A stretch of DNA of 64,000 bases from Ramlibacter sp. (lineage in GTDB: Bacteria > Pseudomonadota > Gammaproteobacteria > Burkholderiales > Burkholderiaceae_C), in assembly GCA_021323335.1 (NCBI GenBank), contig JAJTCN010000006.1, positions 53,764 through 117,763 of the forward strand, given 5' to 3'. The position numbers were made by a program, and so were the translations under genes. Below the pieces are notes generated by a model that worked only from the letters and a program-made list of their open reading frames with translations, was not told where the DNA came from and did no database searches. Each line of letters starts with the position of its first letter. The stretch's first letter is position 1. Shown piece after piece: positions 10,343 to 21,650 of the stretch.

Positions 10343-10753
10343 ATGCAAACCGAAGCCCTGGGCAACACCCTTTCCGCCCCCGCCCGCTGGTGCCTGCTGA
10401 CGCTGGCCGGCATCTTCGTCGTGCTGGGCGTGATCGGGCTGTTCCTCCCGATCATGCCGACGGTCCCCTTCCTGGTGGTGGCGGCCTGGTGCGCCTCGCG
10501 CAGTTCGCCGCGGCTGCATCGCTGGCTGCTCAGCCATCCGCGCTTCGGCCACCTGCTGCGCGACTGGTACGAGGCCGGCCTGGTGCCGCGCCGCGCCAAG
10601 TGGATCACCAGCGTGATGATGGCCGGCAGCACCTGCATGATGCTGTACGTGACCCCCGCCCGCTGGATGCCGGCGATCTGGGCCATCATCGCCTGCATGG
10701 CGTTGATCCTGGTGTGGCTGTGGATGCGGCCGGAGAGCAGGACCGAGCCGTAG
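10343..10753 (+). CDS. DUF454 (YbaN-like) inner-membrane protein
   Basis: 136 residues. The segment [20 protein letters not shown] followed by [20 protein letters not shown] is the DUF454 signature (a glycine-rich hydrophobic turn, then PTTPF-like). A paired hydrophobic hairpin lies near the C-terminus ([24 protein letters not shown]). The function is unknown in the family. The TAG stop codon is the beginning of a GTAGGCCGG repeat, so the repeat defines the C-terminal end of this protein. Confidence 0.87.
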   Translation: MQTEALGNTLSAPARWCLLTLAGIFVVLGVIGLFLPIMPTVPFLVVAAWCASRSSPRLHRWLLSHPRFGHLLRDWYEAGLVPRRAKWITSVMMAGSTCMMLYVTPARWMPAIWAIIACMALILVWLWMRPESRTEP

Positions 10754-10800
10754 GCCGGCGGGTAGGCCGGTGGTGAGCGCGCAGCCGAACCCCGGTGACC
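10750..10800. repeat. GTAGG-type dispersed repeat (two partial copies)
   Basis: GTAGGCCGG occurs twice, at 10750 and 10762. The second copy continues as GTAGGCCGGTGGTGAGCGCG and then CCGAACCCCGG. This matches the repeats at 32224 and 34309 (GTAGGC, a GG-rich step, GGTGAGCG and GAACCCC). The first copy supplies the TAG stop of the DUF454 gene. Further CCGAACCCCA similarity follows near 10819. Confidence 0.7.
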
Positions 10801-10830
10801 GGTGAGGCGCCCACCCGGCCGAACCCCACT

Positions 10831-13819
<2,989 letters not shown>

Positions 13820-13953
13820 CAGGCGATGCCCTCACCCCGGAGCGGGGTTGCAGCCAGGCGCATAAGGGAGGTTCGGGACGGCATGCTCGGAAAACCGAGA
13901 CTTTAACCGCAGCCGCGAGCTCGGCGGCGCCTCGCAGGCGCCATGGCGATCCG

Positions 13954-14244
13954 CTACTTCGCGACCTCGATGGCCGTGACGATGTACGTGCCGTCCTTCT
14001 TGTCGGCGGTGAACCGCACCTTGTCGCCCTGCTTGAGGCCCTGCAGCAGCTTCGGGTCCGCGGCGTTGAAGACCATGGTCATCGCCGGCATGTCGAGGTT
14101 CGCCAGGGGACCGTGCCGCAGCGTGATCTTCCCCCGGGCCGTGTCGACCTTGCGCACCTCGCCCTCGGACTGGGGCGCCTGCTGGGCGCCCGCGCCGGAC
14201 GCCAGGACAATGGCCGCGATGGCCAGCAACCGTCTTGCTCGCAT
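13954..14244 (-). CDS. CusF-like periplasmic copper-binding protein
   Basis: 96 residues: a signal peptide (MRARRLLAIAAIVLASGAGA) and a CusF/YdeI-type small beta-barrel domain. The metal-site block reads LRHGPLANLDMPAMTMVF. In CusF the ligands are one His and two Met, plus a Trp giving a cation-pi contact with Cu(I)/Ag(I). Here His and MTM are kept, but the Trp position appears to be Met. It probably carries Cu(I) in the periplasm. It is the last gene of the leftward copper operon, 11 bases after the DUF411 gene, with GC-rich inverted repeats (13926-13942) downstream. Confidence 0.86.
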   Translation of the reverse strand: MRARRLLAIAAIVLASGAGAQQAPQSEGEVRKVDTARGKITLRHGPLANLDMPAMTMVFNAADPKLLQGLKQGDKVRFTADKKDGTYIVTAIEVAK

Positions 14245-14255
14245 GTGAATCTCCT

Positions 14256-14714
14256 TCAGGATTTGGGATAGCTGGCGAACACGCTGGAGCGGCCCGCCTT
14301 GTCGATGAGGAGCACCTGGTAGGGGTCCTTGCGCGAGCCCACCTCCATGCCCGGGGAGCCCACCGGCATGCCCGGCACGCTCAGGCCCGCGGCCACCGGC
14401 CTGGTGGCCAGCAGGCGCTTGACGTCCGCGGCCGGAACGTGCCCTTCGAGGGCATAGCCGGCAACCACGCCGGTGTGGCAACTGCCGAAAGCATCGGGGA
14501 TGCCATGGCGCTTGCGAACCGCGCTCGTGTCCGGCGTTTCGTGCACCTTGACCGGGAAGCCGGCAGCCTTCAGGTGGTCCACCCAGGCGCCGCAGCAGCC
14601 GCAGTCGGGGTTCTTGTACACCTCGACTTGCGGCAGCGGCCGCGCGCCGAAGGCCGGGAGGCTGGTCGCGGCAGCCGCCGCGGCAACTGCACCGAGGAAG
14701 TGGCGGCGCTTCAT
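14256..14714 (-). CDS. DUF411 metal-binding secreted protein
   Basis: 152 residues. N-terminal MKRRHFLGAVAAAAAA looks like an exported (possibly twin-arginine) leader. Next come VEVYKNPDCGCCGAWVDHL, the DUF411 signature with a CxCC cluster, then SCHTGVVAGYALEGHVPA and GLSVPGMPVGSPGME. DUF411 proteins are regularly found in copper and metal resistance clusters, but their role is not established. The cysteine cluster suggests metal binding. The ATG overlaps the cupredoxin stop by four bases (ATGA). Confidence 0.9.
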   Translation of the reverse strand: MKRRHFLGAVAAAAAATSLPAFGARPLPQVEVYKNPDCGCCGAWVDHLKAAGFPVKVHETPDTSAVRKRHGIPDAFGSCHTGVVAGYALEGHVPAADVKRLLATRPVAAGLSVPGMPVGSPGMEVGSRKDPYQVLLIDKAGRSSVFASYPKS

Positions 14715-15202
14715 TTGACGGCCACCTTGCCGACCATTCCCGCGTCGAAGTGTCCCGGAATCAGGCATGCGAACTGGAACTCGCCCGCCTTGGTGAACTG
14801 CCAGACGATGTCGCCGGTGGCGCCGGGCTTGACGTGCGTCATGTTCGGCTCCTCGTGCTCCATGCCGGGGTGCTTCTTCATCAGCTCGGCGTGCTCCTTC
14901 AGCGCCTGGGGCGTGCCCAGGACCATCTCGTGGAGCACGGCGCCCTTGTTGGCGACGACGAAGCGGACGGTCTCGCCCTTCTTCACGCTGATGCTTCCCG
15001 GGTCGAACCGCATCTTGTCGCTCATGCCGACGCGGATGGTGCGGGTGACCTGCTTCGGGTCGCCCTGCCGCCCGAACGGGGTGTCCTCGACCTGGCTGGC
15101 GTCGAATTTCCGCGCAGCCGCGGACGACTTGTCGCTGTGCGCGTAAGCAGCCGAAGCCATGGCGGCGGCCACCAGGACGCTCAGGACTTGCTTGGTTTTC
15201 AT
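14711..15202 (-). CDS. Cupredoxin-domain periplasmic copper protein
   Basis: 163 residues with a signal peptide (MKTKQVLSVLVAAAMASAAYAH) and a plastocyanin/azurin-like cupredoxin fold. The segment FDPGSISVKKGETVRFVV, then HEMVLG, and the copper-binding C-terminal loop FACLIPGHFDAGMVG (Cys, His, Met) with an upstream His give the type 1 copper ligand set. A Met/His-rich stretch (HAELMKKHPGMEHEEPNMTH) suggests extra Cu(I) sites. It lies between the multicopper oxidase and DUF411, so it may pass electrons or copper to the oxidase. Confidence 0.9.
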   Translation of the reverse strand: MKTKQVLSVLVAAAMASAAYAHSDKSSAAARKFDASQVEDTPFGRQGDPKQVTRTIRVGMSDKMRFDPGSISVKKGETVRFVVANKGAVLHEMVLGTPQALKEHAELMKKHPGMEHEEPNMTHVKPGATGDIVWQFTKAGEFQFACLIPGHFDAGMVGKVAVK

Positions 15203-15222
15203 CGAAATCTCCGTGGTGTGGT

Positions 15223-16602
15223 TCAGTGACCGGAATGACCGGAAGGCTTGCGGACGTTCAGGGTCTTCGCATCGCGCGCCGGCCCCGCTGCCGCGCCCGG
15301 CGCGCGCGCGGGCTGTGCGAGCTGGCCGGTGTATTCGTAGGCGACCGTGCCCTGCGGGTGCTTGTACCAGCCCGGGTCCTTGTAGACGCCGCGCTGCACG
15401 TCGTCCCGCACCTTCACGGCGGTGAACATGCCGCCCATCTCCATGGGACCGAACGGCCCCTGGCCGGACATCATCGGCAGCGTATTGTCGGGCAACGGCA
15501 TTTCCATGGAGCCCATGTCGGCCATGCCCTTGTCGCCCATGACCATGTAGTCGGGAACGAGCTTCGTGATGCGTTCCGCGACGCCGCGGTGGTCGACGCC
15601 GATCATGTTCGGCACATCGTGGCCCATCGCGTTCATGGTGTGGTGCGACTTGTGGCAGTGGATGGCCCAGTCGCCGGCGACCGCGTCGAATTCGAAGGCC
15701 CGCATCTGGCCCACCGCCACGTCGGTCGTCACCTCCGGCCAGCGGGCCGCCGGCGGCACCCAGCCGCCGTCGGTGCCGGTCACCGTGAAATGCGGGCCGT
15801 GCATGTGGATCGGGTGGTTGGTCATCGTGAGGTTGCCGACGCGCACCCGCACCCGCTCGCCCGTGCGCGCGACGATCGGGTCGATGCCCGGGAACACGCG
15901 GCTGTTGAACGTCCACAGGTTGAAGTCCGTCATTTCGGCGGTGCGCGGCGTGGCGCTGCCCGGCTCGATGTCGTAGGCGGCCAGCAGGAAGACGAAGTCG
16001 CGGTCCACCCGCATCTGCCGCTGGTCTTTCGGGTGGATGATGAACATGCCCATCATCCCCATGGCCATCTGCACCATCTCGTCGGCGTGCGGGTGGTACA
16101 TGTGCGTGCCGGAGCGCAGCAGGGTGTACTCGTACACGAAGGTCTTGCCCGGCGGGATGTGCGGCTGCGTCATGCCGCCGACGCCGTCCATGCCGGAGGG
16201 CAGCATGATGCCGTGCCAGTGCACCGTGGTGTGTTCCGGCAGCTTGTTGGTCACGAAGATGCGGACCCGGTCGCCCTCCACCGCTTCGATGGTGGGGCCC
16301 GGGCTGGAGCCGTTGTAGCCCCACAGGTTGGCCTTCATACCGGGGGCGAACTCGCGCACCACGGGCTCGGCGACCAGGTGGAATTCCTTGACGCCGTTGT
16401 TCATGCGCCAGGGCAGCGACCAGCCGTTCAGGGTGGCGACGGGGTTGTACGGCCGCCCCGTCTGCGGCACGAGCGGCGGCTGCATGGTCGGGGAGGTCTG
16501 GATCACGGCTTCCGGCAAGGAGGCGGCGCCGACCCGGCTGACCGCCGTGGCTCCCAGGGCCACCGCGCCCGCCGTCCGGAAGAAATTGCGTCGATTGGAC
16601 AT
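15223..16602 (-). CDS. Multicopper oxidase (CopA/CueO-like)
   Basis: 459 residues. A twin-arginine leader (MSNRRNFFRTAGAVALGA) directs export of the folded protein. Copper-site motifs in order: TVHWHG, HMYHPHADE, HPIHMHGPHF and the C-terminal HCHKSHHTMNAMGHD block, covering the type 1 and trinuclear centres. Met-rich stretches (MAMGMMGMF; MGDKGMADMGSMEMPLP) resemble those that bind Cu(I) in detoxifying cuprous oxidases. Likely role: oxidation of periplasmic Cu(I). An alternative ATG 18 bases upstream overlaps the TolC-type gene. I chose the one directly before the Tat motif. Confidence 0.93.
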   Translation of the reverse strand: MSNRRNFFRTAGAVALGATAVSRVGAASLPEAVIQTSPTMQPPLVPQTGRPYNPVATLNGWSLPWRMNNGVKEFHLVAEPVVREFAPGMKANLWGYNGSSPGPTIEAVEGDRVRIFVTNKLPEHTTVHWHGIMLPSGMDGVGGMTQPHIPPGKTFVYEYTLLRSGTHMYHPHADEMVQMAMGMMGMFIIHPKDQRQMRVDRDFVFLLAAYDIEPGSATPRTAEMTDFNLWTFNSRVFPGIDPIVARTGERVRVRVGNLTMTNHPIHMHGPHFTVTGTDGGWVPPAARWPEVTTDVAVGQMRAFEFDAVAGDWAIHCHKSHHTMNAMGHDVPNMIGVDHRGVAERITKLVPDYMVMGDKGMADMGSMEMPLPDNTLPMMSGQGPFGPMEMGGMFTAVKVRDDVQRGVYKDPGWYKHPQGTVAYEYTGQLAQPARAPGAAAGPARDAKTLNVRKPSGHSGH

Positions 16603-16616
16603 GGCTCGTCGTTCTT

Positions 16617-18020
16617 TCAATGGGCCGCGGCGGCGGGCGCCGCTGCCTCCGGGGTTGCACCGGCGGCAGCGCCGGCGCCCGGCGAGCGGCCGGTCAGGGC
16701 GGTGTGGAGGTGGGTGTCGGCCATCCAGAAATCACGCAGGGCCTGGACGTACGCGGTGACGCCGCGGACCTGCTCGCGTGAATCGGCGAGCAGTTCGAAC
16801 ACGCCGATCAGCATGCCGTTGTAGCGCAGCAGGTTCTCCTCCGAGATGCGTTTCCTGAGGGGGATGACCTCGTCGCGGTAGTGCCTGGCCAGGTCGTAGG
16901 CCGTCCGGTAGGCGGAATACGACTCGCGCACCTCGGAGCGCGCGTTGACGGCGACTTCCGCCGCGCGGTGGAGCGCCTGCATGTAGGTCGCCTCGGCACG
17001 TGCCCGCCGGGTGGAGCCGAAGTCGAACAGCGGCAGCTCCAGCTCCAGTTCCCAGCCGTTGGCGCGGGGTTCCCCGGAGACGCTCTTGTTGGCGTAGCCC
17101 AGTTCCAGCACGTTGATGAAGCCCGTCGTCCGGGTCAGGCCGAGCGAACGCGCCGTCGATTCGGCGCCGCGGCGGGCCGCCAGGACATCCAGGCGCTTGC
17201 CCATCGCCGCCTGTTCCGCGTTCTTCGGCTCCAGTGGGGCCTTCGGCAGGTCCGGCAGGCGCTTGGGCAACTGGAAGTCCAGCTGCCGGCCCCAGAGGCC
17301 GAGCGCGCGCGCCAGCCGTTCGCGCGCCGCGACGGCCTGGTGCTGCGCCCGGGCCAGCTCGGAGGTCGCGTCGGCGTAGAAGGCCTGCTCGCGCATCTGT
17401 GCCAGCTTGTTGAAGTTCCCCGCCTGCACCATGCGCCTGGCCAGTTCGTTGGAGGTATCCGCTGCCTCCTTGACCTGCTGCAGGTACTTGACGAGCTCCT
17501 GGGCGGCGACGGCGCCGTAGAACGCCAGGCGCGCCTCCGCGGCGACGGCCACGGCCTCGCTGGCCGCCTGCAGCTGCGCCTGCTCGAAGCGGCCCTGCTC
17601 CACCTGGCGCGCAATCGGCATGGTGATCAGGCCGAGCACGTTGAACATCACCGAGCGTTCGATCTCGACGACCCCGCTGCCTTCGCGCATGCGGCCGAAG
17701 CTGAAGACGGGATTGGCCAGCCGTCCCGCGCGCACCAGTTCGGACTCGGCGATGCCCAGCGACTGCAGGTTGGCCTGCAGCCCGCGGTTGTTCAGGAAGG
17801 CCACTTCGACGGCGGTCTCGGCGGTCAGCGGCTGCCCCAGCAACGCGTCCACGCGGGCGCCGGCGTCGTCGCTGTCCTGTGCGCTGCGCTGCCAGGCCGG
17901 CGCCTGGCCGGTTCGCTCCCTGGTCAGCCCGGAGACGCGGTCGAAGCCGCCGTCGGTGGAGAAAGAGGCGCAGCCGGCCAGGAGCAGGGCCGTCGCGGCG
18001 CTGGCGGTGAATCGGATCAC
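16617..18020 (-). CDS. TolC-family outer-membrane efflux protein
   Basis: 467 residues, GTG start overlapping the upstream stop (GTGA). A lipoprotein-type leader (ALLLAGCAS) is followed by two TolC-like repeats rich in long amphipathic helices (ANLQSLGIAESELVRAGRL; RSEVRESYSAYRTAYDLARHY). The C-terminus is Ala/Pro-rich. It should form an outer-membrane channel. No matching inner-membrane RND pump or adaptor is next to it. In this setting it is probably the outer-membrane part of copper handling, but the partner is unknown. Confidence 0.85.
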   Translation of the reverse strand: MIRFTASAATALLLAGCASFSTDGGFDRVSGLTRERTGQAPAWQRSAQDSDDAGARVDALLGQPLTAETAVEVAFLNNRGLQANLQSLGIAESELVRAGRLANPVFSFGRMREGSGVVEIERSVMFNVLGLITMPIARQVEQGRFEQAQLQAASEAVAVAAEARLAFYGAVAAQELVKYLQQVKEAADTSNELARRMVQAGNFNKLAQMREQAFYADATSELARAQHQAVAARERLARALGLWGRQLDFQLPKRLPDLPKAPLEPKNAEQAAMGKRLDVLAARRGAESTARSLGLTRTTGFINVLELGYANKSVSGEPRANGWELELELPLFDFGSTRRARAEATYMQALHRAAEVAVNARSEVRESYSAYRTAYDLARHYRDEVIPLRKRISEENLLRYNGMLIGVFELLADSREQVRGVTAYVQALRDFWMADTHLHTALTGRSPGAGAAAGATPEAAAPAAAAH

Positions 18021-18244
18021 TTTGGCGCTCCGGTGCCGGCGGGCTTGACATCCCGGACGGTGTCGTTCACCGCGCGCCAGTCGGCTGGCTCGATCTCCTG
18101 CCACGGCTTGTAGTCCGAGAAGGCGGAGCGGTATTGCAGCGCGGGTGCCGGTGCCGCAGGGTCGGCCGGGTCGGCCTGGGCAGCCGCCATGGGCGGCAGC
18201 CCCATGAGGGCGGCGACGGCCACCCAGGAGGTTTTGTTCTTCAT
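18017..18244 (-). CDS. Small secreted protein of the copper operon
   Basis: 75 residues with a signal peptide (MKNKTSWVAVAALMGLPPMAAAQ), an Ala/Pro/Asp linker, and a short conserved-looking core (YRSAFSDYKPWQEIEPADWRAVN). I do not recognise a named domain. It is translationally coupled to the TolC-type gene (GTGA overlap). Similar short 'DYKPW...DWRAVN' proteins are, to my recollection, common neighbours of such genes in Burkholderiales copper clusters. Function unknown; periplasmic location inferred from the leader. Confidence 0.72.
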   Translation of the reverse strand: MKNKTSWVAVAALMGLPPMAAAQADPADPAAPAPALQYRSAFSDYKPWQEIEPADWRAVNDTVRDVKPAGTGAPK

Positions 18245-18335
18245 TCCGAATCCATCTGAACCGCCGAACAGGTCGGCCGATCCCGTGCGCAAGGCGCACG
18301 AGCCCCGTCAGGCCTCGCTCGGAGGCCTCGTTGGG

Positions 18336-18632
18336 TCAGGTGGTTCGGGGCGGACGCTCCTGGCCGTCCGAAACGAAGCTCGGGGGCGGAGCGTGGAGCT
18401 GCGGGAAGACGGCCGACATCCGCTGCGGCTCTGCAAGGGCCAGGGAGCCGCTCACCATGCCGGTGACGGAACAGGACGCCGCGCAGAGATTGCACTTGTC
18501 GGATGCGCTCGCAGGGTCATCCGCCGCGCCATCGGGGTGGCCATGGGCGGACATGTCGTGGTGCCCGGCGGGGCTTCCGGACGAGTGGTGGCCGTGGCCG
18601 TGGCCGGGGAGCCAGACGCGAAATGTCTTCAC
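18336..18632 (-). CDS. His-rich CopL-like metal-response protein without a signal peptide
   Basis: 98 residues from a GTG. The start reads VKTFRVWLPGHGHGHHSSG, then comes a His-rich stretch (HHDMSAHGH), a cysteine pair in KCNLCAASC, and a C-terminal tail SFVSDGQERPPRT. The overall pattern resembles small exported His/Cys proteins (CopL/DUF2946-like) at the head of copper operons. Those have a hydrophobic leader between a start like KTFRVWL and the His-rich part. Here the leader is missing, so the protein may be cytosolic or the gene internally deleted. It is first in the leftward operon, about 75 bases from the leftward CueR-type promoter. Confidence 0.6.
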   Translation of the reverse strand: MKTFRVWLPGHGHGHHSSGSPAGHHDMSAHGHPDGAADDPASASDKCNLCAASCSVTGMVSGSLALAEPQRMSAVFPQLHAPPPSFVSDGQERPPRTT

Positions 18633-18705
18633 GACAGTTAGGTTAGCACGGGCGGGAAAGTTCAATGGTCCGGTAGCTCGGCCGCGTCGGCACCGGGCTC
18701 CAGGG

Positions 18706-18736
18706 ACTGTGAACCTTCCCCCCGGGGGAAGGTCAA
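18706..18736 (-). promoter_or_regulatory. Leftward CueR-type promoter with a perfect dyad operator
   Basis: On the minus strand a TTGACC -35 box (18736-18731) is followed by a long 19-base spacer and the weak -10-like CACAGT (18711-18706). The spacer overlaps a perfect 21-base dyad (18713-18733): ACCTTCCCCC and GGGGGAAGGT around one C. Long 19-20 base spacers with an ACCTT...AAGGT dyad are the mark of promoters activated by MerR-family copper regulators such as CueR. It should drive the operon from 18632 down to 13954. Confidence 0.75.
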
Positions 18737-18751
18737 GCCGAAAGAAATCCC

Positions 18752-18782
18752 TTGACCTTGACACGATGGGAGGGTTGACAGT
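18752..18782 (+). promoter_or_regulatory. Rightward CueR-type promoter
   Basis: TTGACC (18752-18757), a 19-base spacer, and GACAGT (18777-18782). The spacer contains an imperfect dyad, ACCTTGACAC and ATGGGAGGGT around a central G (18755-18775). It resembles known copA promoters of the form CTTGACCTTGCCACGATGGC. It lies 30 bases before the small metallochaperone-like gene and the Cu-ATPase, back to back with the leftward promoter. Confidence 0.75.
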
Positions 18783-18811
18783 TGCTGCATCAACACCGAA
18801 AGGACAAAGCA

Positions 18812-18961
18812 ATGGTCACCTTCCAGGTCAACGACATGACGTGGGCGGAACTTGCCGAGGCCATCCGGGACGCGGGGTACACGGCCCGGGAAATTGCGGA
18901 TGCGCCGGTCCAGGCTGCCGCGGCCCCGGCGAAGTCCGGCTGCGGCTGCGGATGCGGATAG
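18812..18961 (+). CDS. Internally deleted HMA metallochaperone-like peptide
   Basis: 49 residues: [10 protein letters not shown], then [20 protein letters not shown], an Ala/Pro linker, and the tail KSGCGCGCG. The first ten residues match the opening strand of heavy-metal-associated (HMA) chaperones, whose next residues are CGHC, the Cu-binding CxxC. The later part matches their last helix and strand (the 'AGYT' region). The middle, about 35 residues including CxxC and the first helix, is absent in frame. The Cys/Gly tail could still bind metal. The gene precedes the Cu-ATPase by 28 bases. Either a remnant or a deletion artefact. Confidence 0.7.
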   Translation: MVTFQVNDMTWAELAEAIRDAGYTAREIADAPVQAAAAPAKSGCGCGCG

Positions 18962-18989
18962 ATCCGGAGAGCAGAACCAGGAGCACGCC

Positions 18990-21239
18990 ATGCAACACGA
19001 CCACCCGTCCCCCGCGGCCTCTGCCCACGCCGACGCGCCCCACCACCATGGGACGGGGCACGGGCACCACCATCACCACCCCGCTGCGTCGGCGCCGCCG
19101 GCACCGGCAGCCAAGGGCGGCAAGGACGTGGAGTACACGTGCCCCATGCACCCGGAAGTTCGCCAGCTCGGACCGGGCACCTGCCCCATCTGCGGCATGG
19201 CCCTCGAGCCGGTGATCGCGACCGGCGAGAACGGCGAGAGCCCTGAACTGCGCGACATGACCCGCCGCTTCTGGATCGGGCTGGCGCTCACGGTTCCGGT
19301 CTTCTTCCTGGAGATGGGCGGGCACGTGTTCGACATCGCCCACCTGGTCGGTGCGCAGGCTTCCAACTGGATCCAGATGCTGTTCGGCACGCCGGTGGTC
19401 CTCTGGGCCGGCTGGCCGTTCTTCGTCCGCGGCTGGCAGTCCCTGGTCCACCGCAGCCTCAACATGTTCACCCTCATTGCGCTGGGCACCGGGGCAGCCT
19501 GGCTGTACAGCATGGTCGGCACAATCGCGCCAGGGCTCTTCCCGCAGGAATTGCGCCTCCACGACGGCGCGGTGGCCATCTATTTCGAGGCAGCGGCGGT
19601 CATCACGGTCCTGGTGCTGCTGGGCCAGGTACTCGAGCTGCGCGCGCGCGAAAAGACGTCCGGCGCCATCAAGGCGCTGCTCGACCTGGCGCCGAAAACG
19701 GCCGTCCGGGTGCGTGCCGACGGCACGGACGAGACGGTGCAGATCGACACCATCCAGGTCGGTGAGCTCCTGCGCGTGCGGCCCGGCGAGAAGGTTCCGG
19801 TGGACGGCGAGCTGGTCGAAGGCAAGGGGACCGTCGACGAATCGATGGTCACCGGCGAGCCGATGCCCGTCGTCAAGGCGCCCGGCGCCAAGGTCACCGC
19901 CGGCACGATGAACCAGACCGGGGGCTTCGTGATGCGGGCCGAGAAGGTCGGCGCGGACACGCTGCTGTCCCAGATCGTCCACATGGTGGCCGCGGCGCAG
20001 CGCAGCCGCGCGCCCATCCAGCGCATGGCCGACCAGGTGGCGGGATGGTTCGTGCCGGTCGTGATCGCCGTCGCGGCCCTCACCTTCGCCGCATGGCTGC
20101 TGTGGGGGCCGAGTCCCGCGTTCTCCTACGCGCTGGTCGCTTCCGTGGCGGTGCTCATCATCGCTTGCCCCTGCGCCCTGGGGCTCGCCACGCCCATGTC
20201 CATCATGGTCGGCGTGGGACGCGGCGCCCAGCACGGCGTGCTGATCCGGGACGCCGAGGCCCTGGAGCGCATGGAAAAGGTCGACACCCTGGTGGTCGAC
20301 AAGACCGGGACGCTCACCGAGGGCCGGCCGAAGGTGGTGCAGGTCGAAGCCGCCGCGGGCTTCCAGCAGGACGAGATCCTGCAGAAGCTCGCCAGCGTCG
20401 AACGTGCGAGCGAGCATCCGCTGGCCATGGCCGTCGTCGCGGCGGCGCAGGAGCGCAAGCTCGCATTGTCGGAAGTCACCGATTTCGATTCGCCGGTCGG
20501 CAAGGGCGTGACCGGCAGGATCCAGGGCGCGCAGCTGGTCAGCGGCGCCGGGAAATTCCTTGCGGAGCATGGCATCGATGTCGCGCCGCTCCAGGCCGCG
20601 GCCGAACGGCAGCGCGCCAGGTCGGCCACCGTGATCTTCGTGGCCATCGAGGGGAAGCTGGCGGGCTTCGTGGCGATCGCCGACCCCATCAAGGCAACGA
20701 CGCCCGCCGCGCTCGAGGCGCTTCGCGAAGCCGGTGTCCGTATCGTCATGCTGACCGGCGACGGCAACACCACGGCCCAGGCGGTCGGCAAGGAGCTGGG
20801 CATCGACGAGGTCATCGCGGAGGTCTTCCCGGAGGACAAGGCCAGGATCGTCCAGCGCCTGCGCGGCGAAGGCCGCGTGGTGGCCATGGCCGGCGACGGC
20901 GTGAACGACGCACCCGCCCTGGCCGCGGCCGAAGTCGGCATCGCCATGGGCACGGGAACCGACGTGGCCATGGAGAGCTCCGGGATCACGCTGCTGCAGG
21001 GCGACCTGATGGGCATCGTGCGAGCCAGGAAGCTGTCGCGCAAGACCATGCGGAACATCCGCGAGAACCTGTTCCTGTCCTTCGTCTACAACGTGGCCGG
21101 CATCCCGCTGGCCGCGGGCGTGCTCTACCCGTTCTTCGGCCTGCTGCTGTCGCCGGTGGTGGCAGCGGCCGCCATGGCGCTGTCGTCGGTCAGCGTCATC
21201 GCGAACGCGCTGCGGCTGCGGACCGTCAAGGTCGAGTGA
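18990..21239 (+). CDS. Cu(+)-type P1B ATPase
   Basis: 749 residues, ATG preceded by AGGAG. The N-terminus has no HMA domain. Instead it is His-rich ([14 protein letters not shown]), followed by a heavy-metal-binding finger (CPMHPEV...CPICGM). Core P-type motifs: TGEPMPV, the transmembrane metal site CPC ([13 protein letters not shown], about residue 392), the phosphorylated Asp in DKTGT (about 437), SEHPLAMAV (nucleotide domain), TGDGNTTAQ and GDGVNDAPA. Last-helix residues YN and MALSS fit Cu/Ag-specific P1B-1 pumps. It exports Cu(I) from the cytosol to the periplasm, where the oxidase and cupredoxin of the divergent operon act. Confidence 0.95.
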   Translation: MQHDHPSPAASAHADAPHHHGTGHGHHHHHPAASAPPAPAAKGGKDVEYTCPMHPEVRQLGPGTCPICGMALEPVIATGENGESPELRDMTRRFWIGLALTVPVFFLEMGGHVFDIAHLVGAQASNWIQMLFGTPVVLWAGWPFFVRGWQSLVHRSLNMFTLIALGTGAAWLYSMVGTIAPGLFPQELRLHDGAVAIYFEAAAVITVLVLLGQVLELRAREKTSGAIKALLDLAPKTAVRVRADGTDETVQIDTIQVGELLRVRPGEKVPVDGELVEGKGTVDESMVTGEPMPVVKAPGAKVTAGTMNQTGGFVMRAEKVGADTLLSQIVHMVAAAQRSRAPIQRMADQVAGWFVPVVIAVAALTFAAWLLWGPSPAFSYALVASVAVLIIACPCALGLATPMSIMVGVGRGAQHGVLIRDAEALERMEKVDTLVVDKTGTLTEGRPKVVQVEAAAGFQQDEILQKLASVERASEHPLAMAVVAAAQERKLALSEVTDFDSPVGKGVTGRIQGAQLVSGAGKFLAEHGIDVAPLQAAAERQRARSATVIFVAIEGKLAGFVAIADPIKATTPAALEALREAGVRIVMLTGDGNTTAQAVGKELGIDEVIAEVFPEDKARIVQRLRGEGRVVAMAGDGVNDAPALAAAEVGIAMGTGTDVAMESSGITLLQGDLMGIVRARKLSRKTMRNIRENLFLSFVYNVAGIPLAAGVLYPFFGLLLSPVVAAAAMALSSVSVIANALRLRTVKVE

Positions 21240-21248
21240 AGTCGCCTG

Positions 21249-21650
21249 CTAGGGAAGCTTCCACTGGAAGACGCGGGGCTTCGGCTCGCCCGGCCGTGCG
21301 ATCCGCAGGACCACTGCTGCCGGCGCCGGGTTCGGCGCCGCGAACCGCAGCACGCCCGTCCGGTGATGGCCGCCCGGCGCCGCGCCCTTCCACTCGATCG
21401 GCCTGGCCTCGGAACCGTCGGGCCCAACCAGCACCGCAGTCTTGAGCAAGTCATCGACGAGGTCCTGGGAGTGCGTGTCGAACACCACTTCGAAATCCCA
21501 CGTCGCCCCGAGCGTACGAGGCGTGACTTTCACGGTGACCGCGGCGGCGCTCGTGGTGATCGGAGCGAGTGCAGGGGTGGCGGCGGCGAGGCCGGGCACT
21601 GTCGCCGCAGCCGCCCACGCCAGGACGATGTGCACTGTCAGGTGGCGCAT
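21249..21650 (-). CDS. Secreted protein of unknown function in the metal island
   Basis: 133 residues. An N-terminal leader (MRHLTVHIVLAWAAAATVPGLAAA) precedes a beta-rich domain with WDFEVVFDTHSQDLVDDL, GPDGSEARPIEWKG, GHHRTGVLRF and a final strand PRVFQWKLP. This suggests an immunoglobulin-like or similar periplasmic fold. I do not recognise the family. It overlaps the upstream membrane-protein gene by 13 bases, so the two are translated together. It converges with the Cu-ATPase gene with only nine bases between stops. A metal-binding role is possible (clustered His) but unproven. Confidence 0.75.
   Translation of the reverse strand: MRHLTVHIVLAWAAAATVPGLAAATPALAPITTSAAAVTVKVTPRTLGATWDFEVVFDTHSQDLVDDLLKTAVLVGPDGSEARPIEWKGAAPGGHHRTGVLRFAAPNPAPAAVVLRIARPGEPKPRVFQWKLP

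Noticed and set aside
9757..10698. A longer deformylase reading from 10698
   Set aside because: The extra 130 residues are antisense to the DUF454 gene and lack family similarity. The enzyme begins at 10293.
10780..10830. The GTAGG repeat region as a small gene
   Set aside because: It is built from repeat arms and stop codons, with no open frame of useful length.
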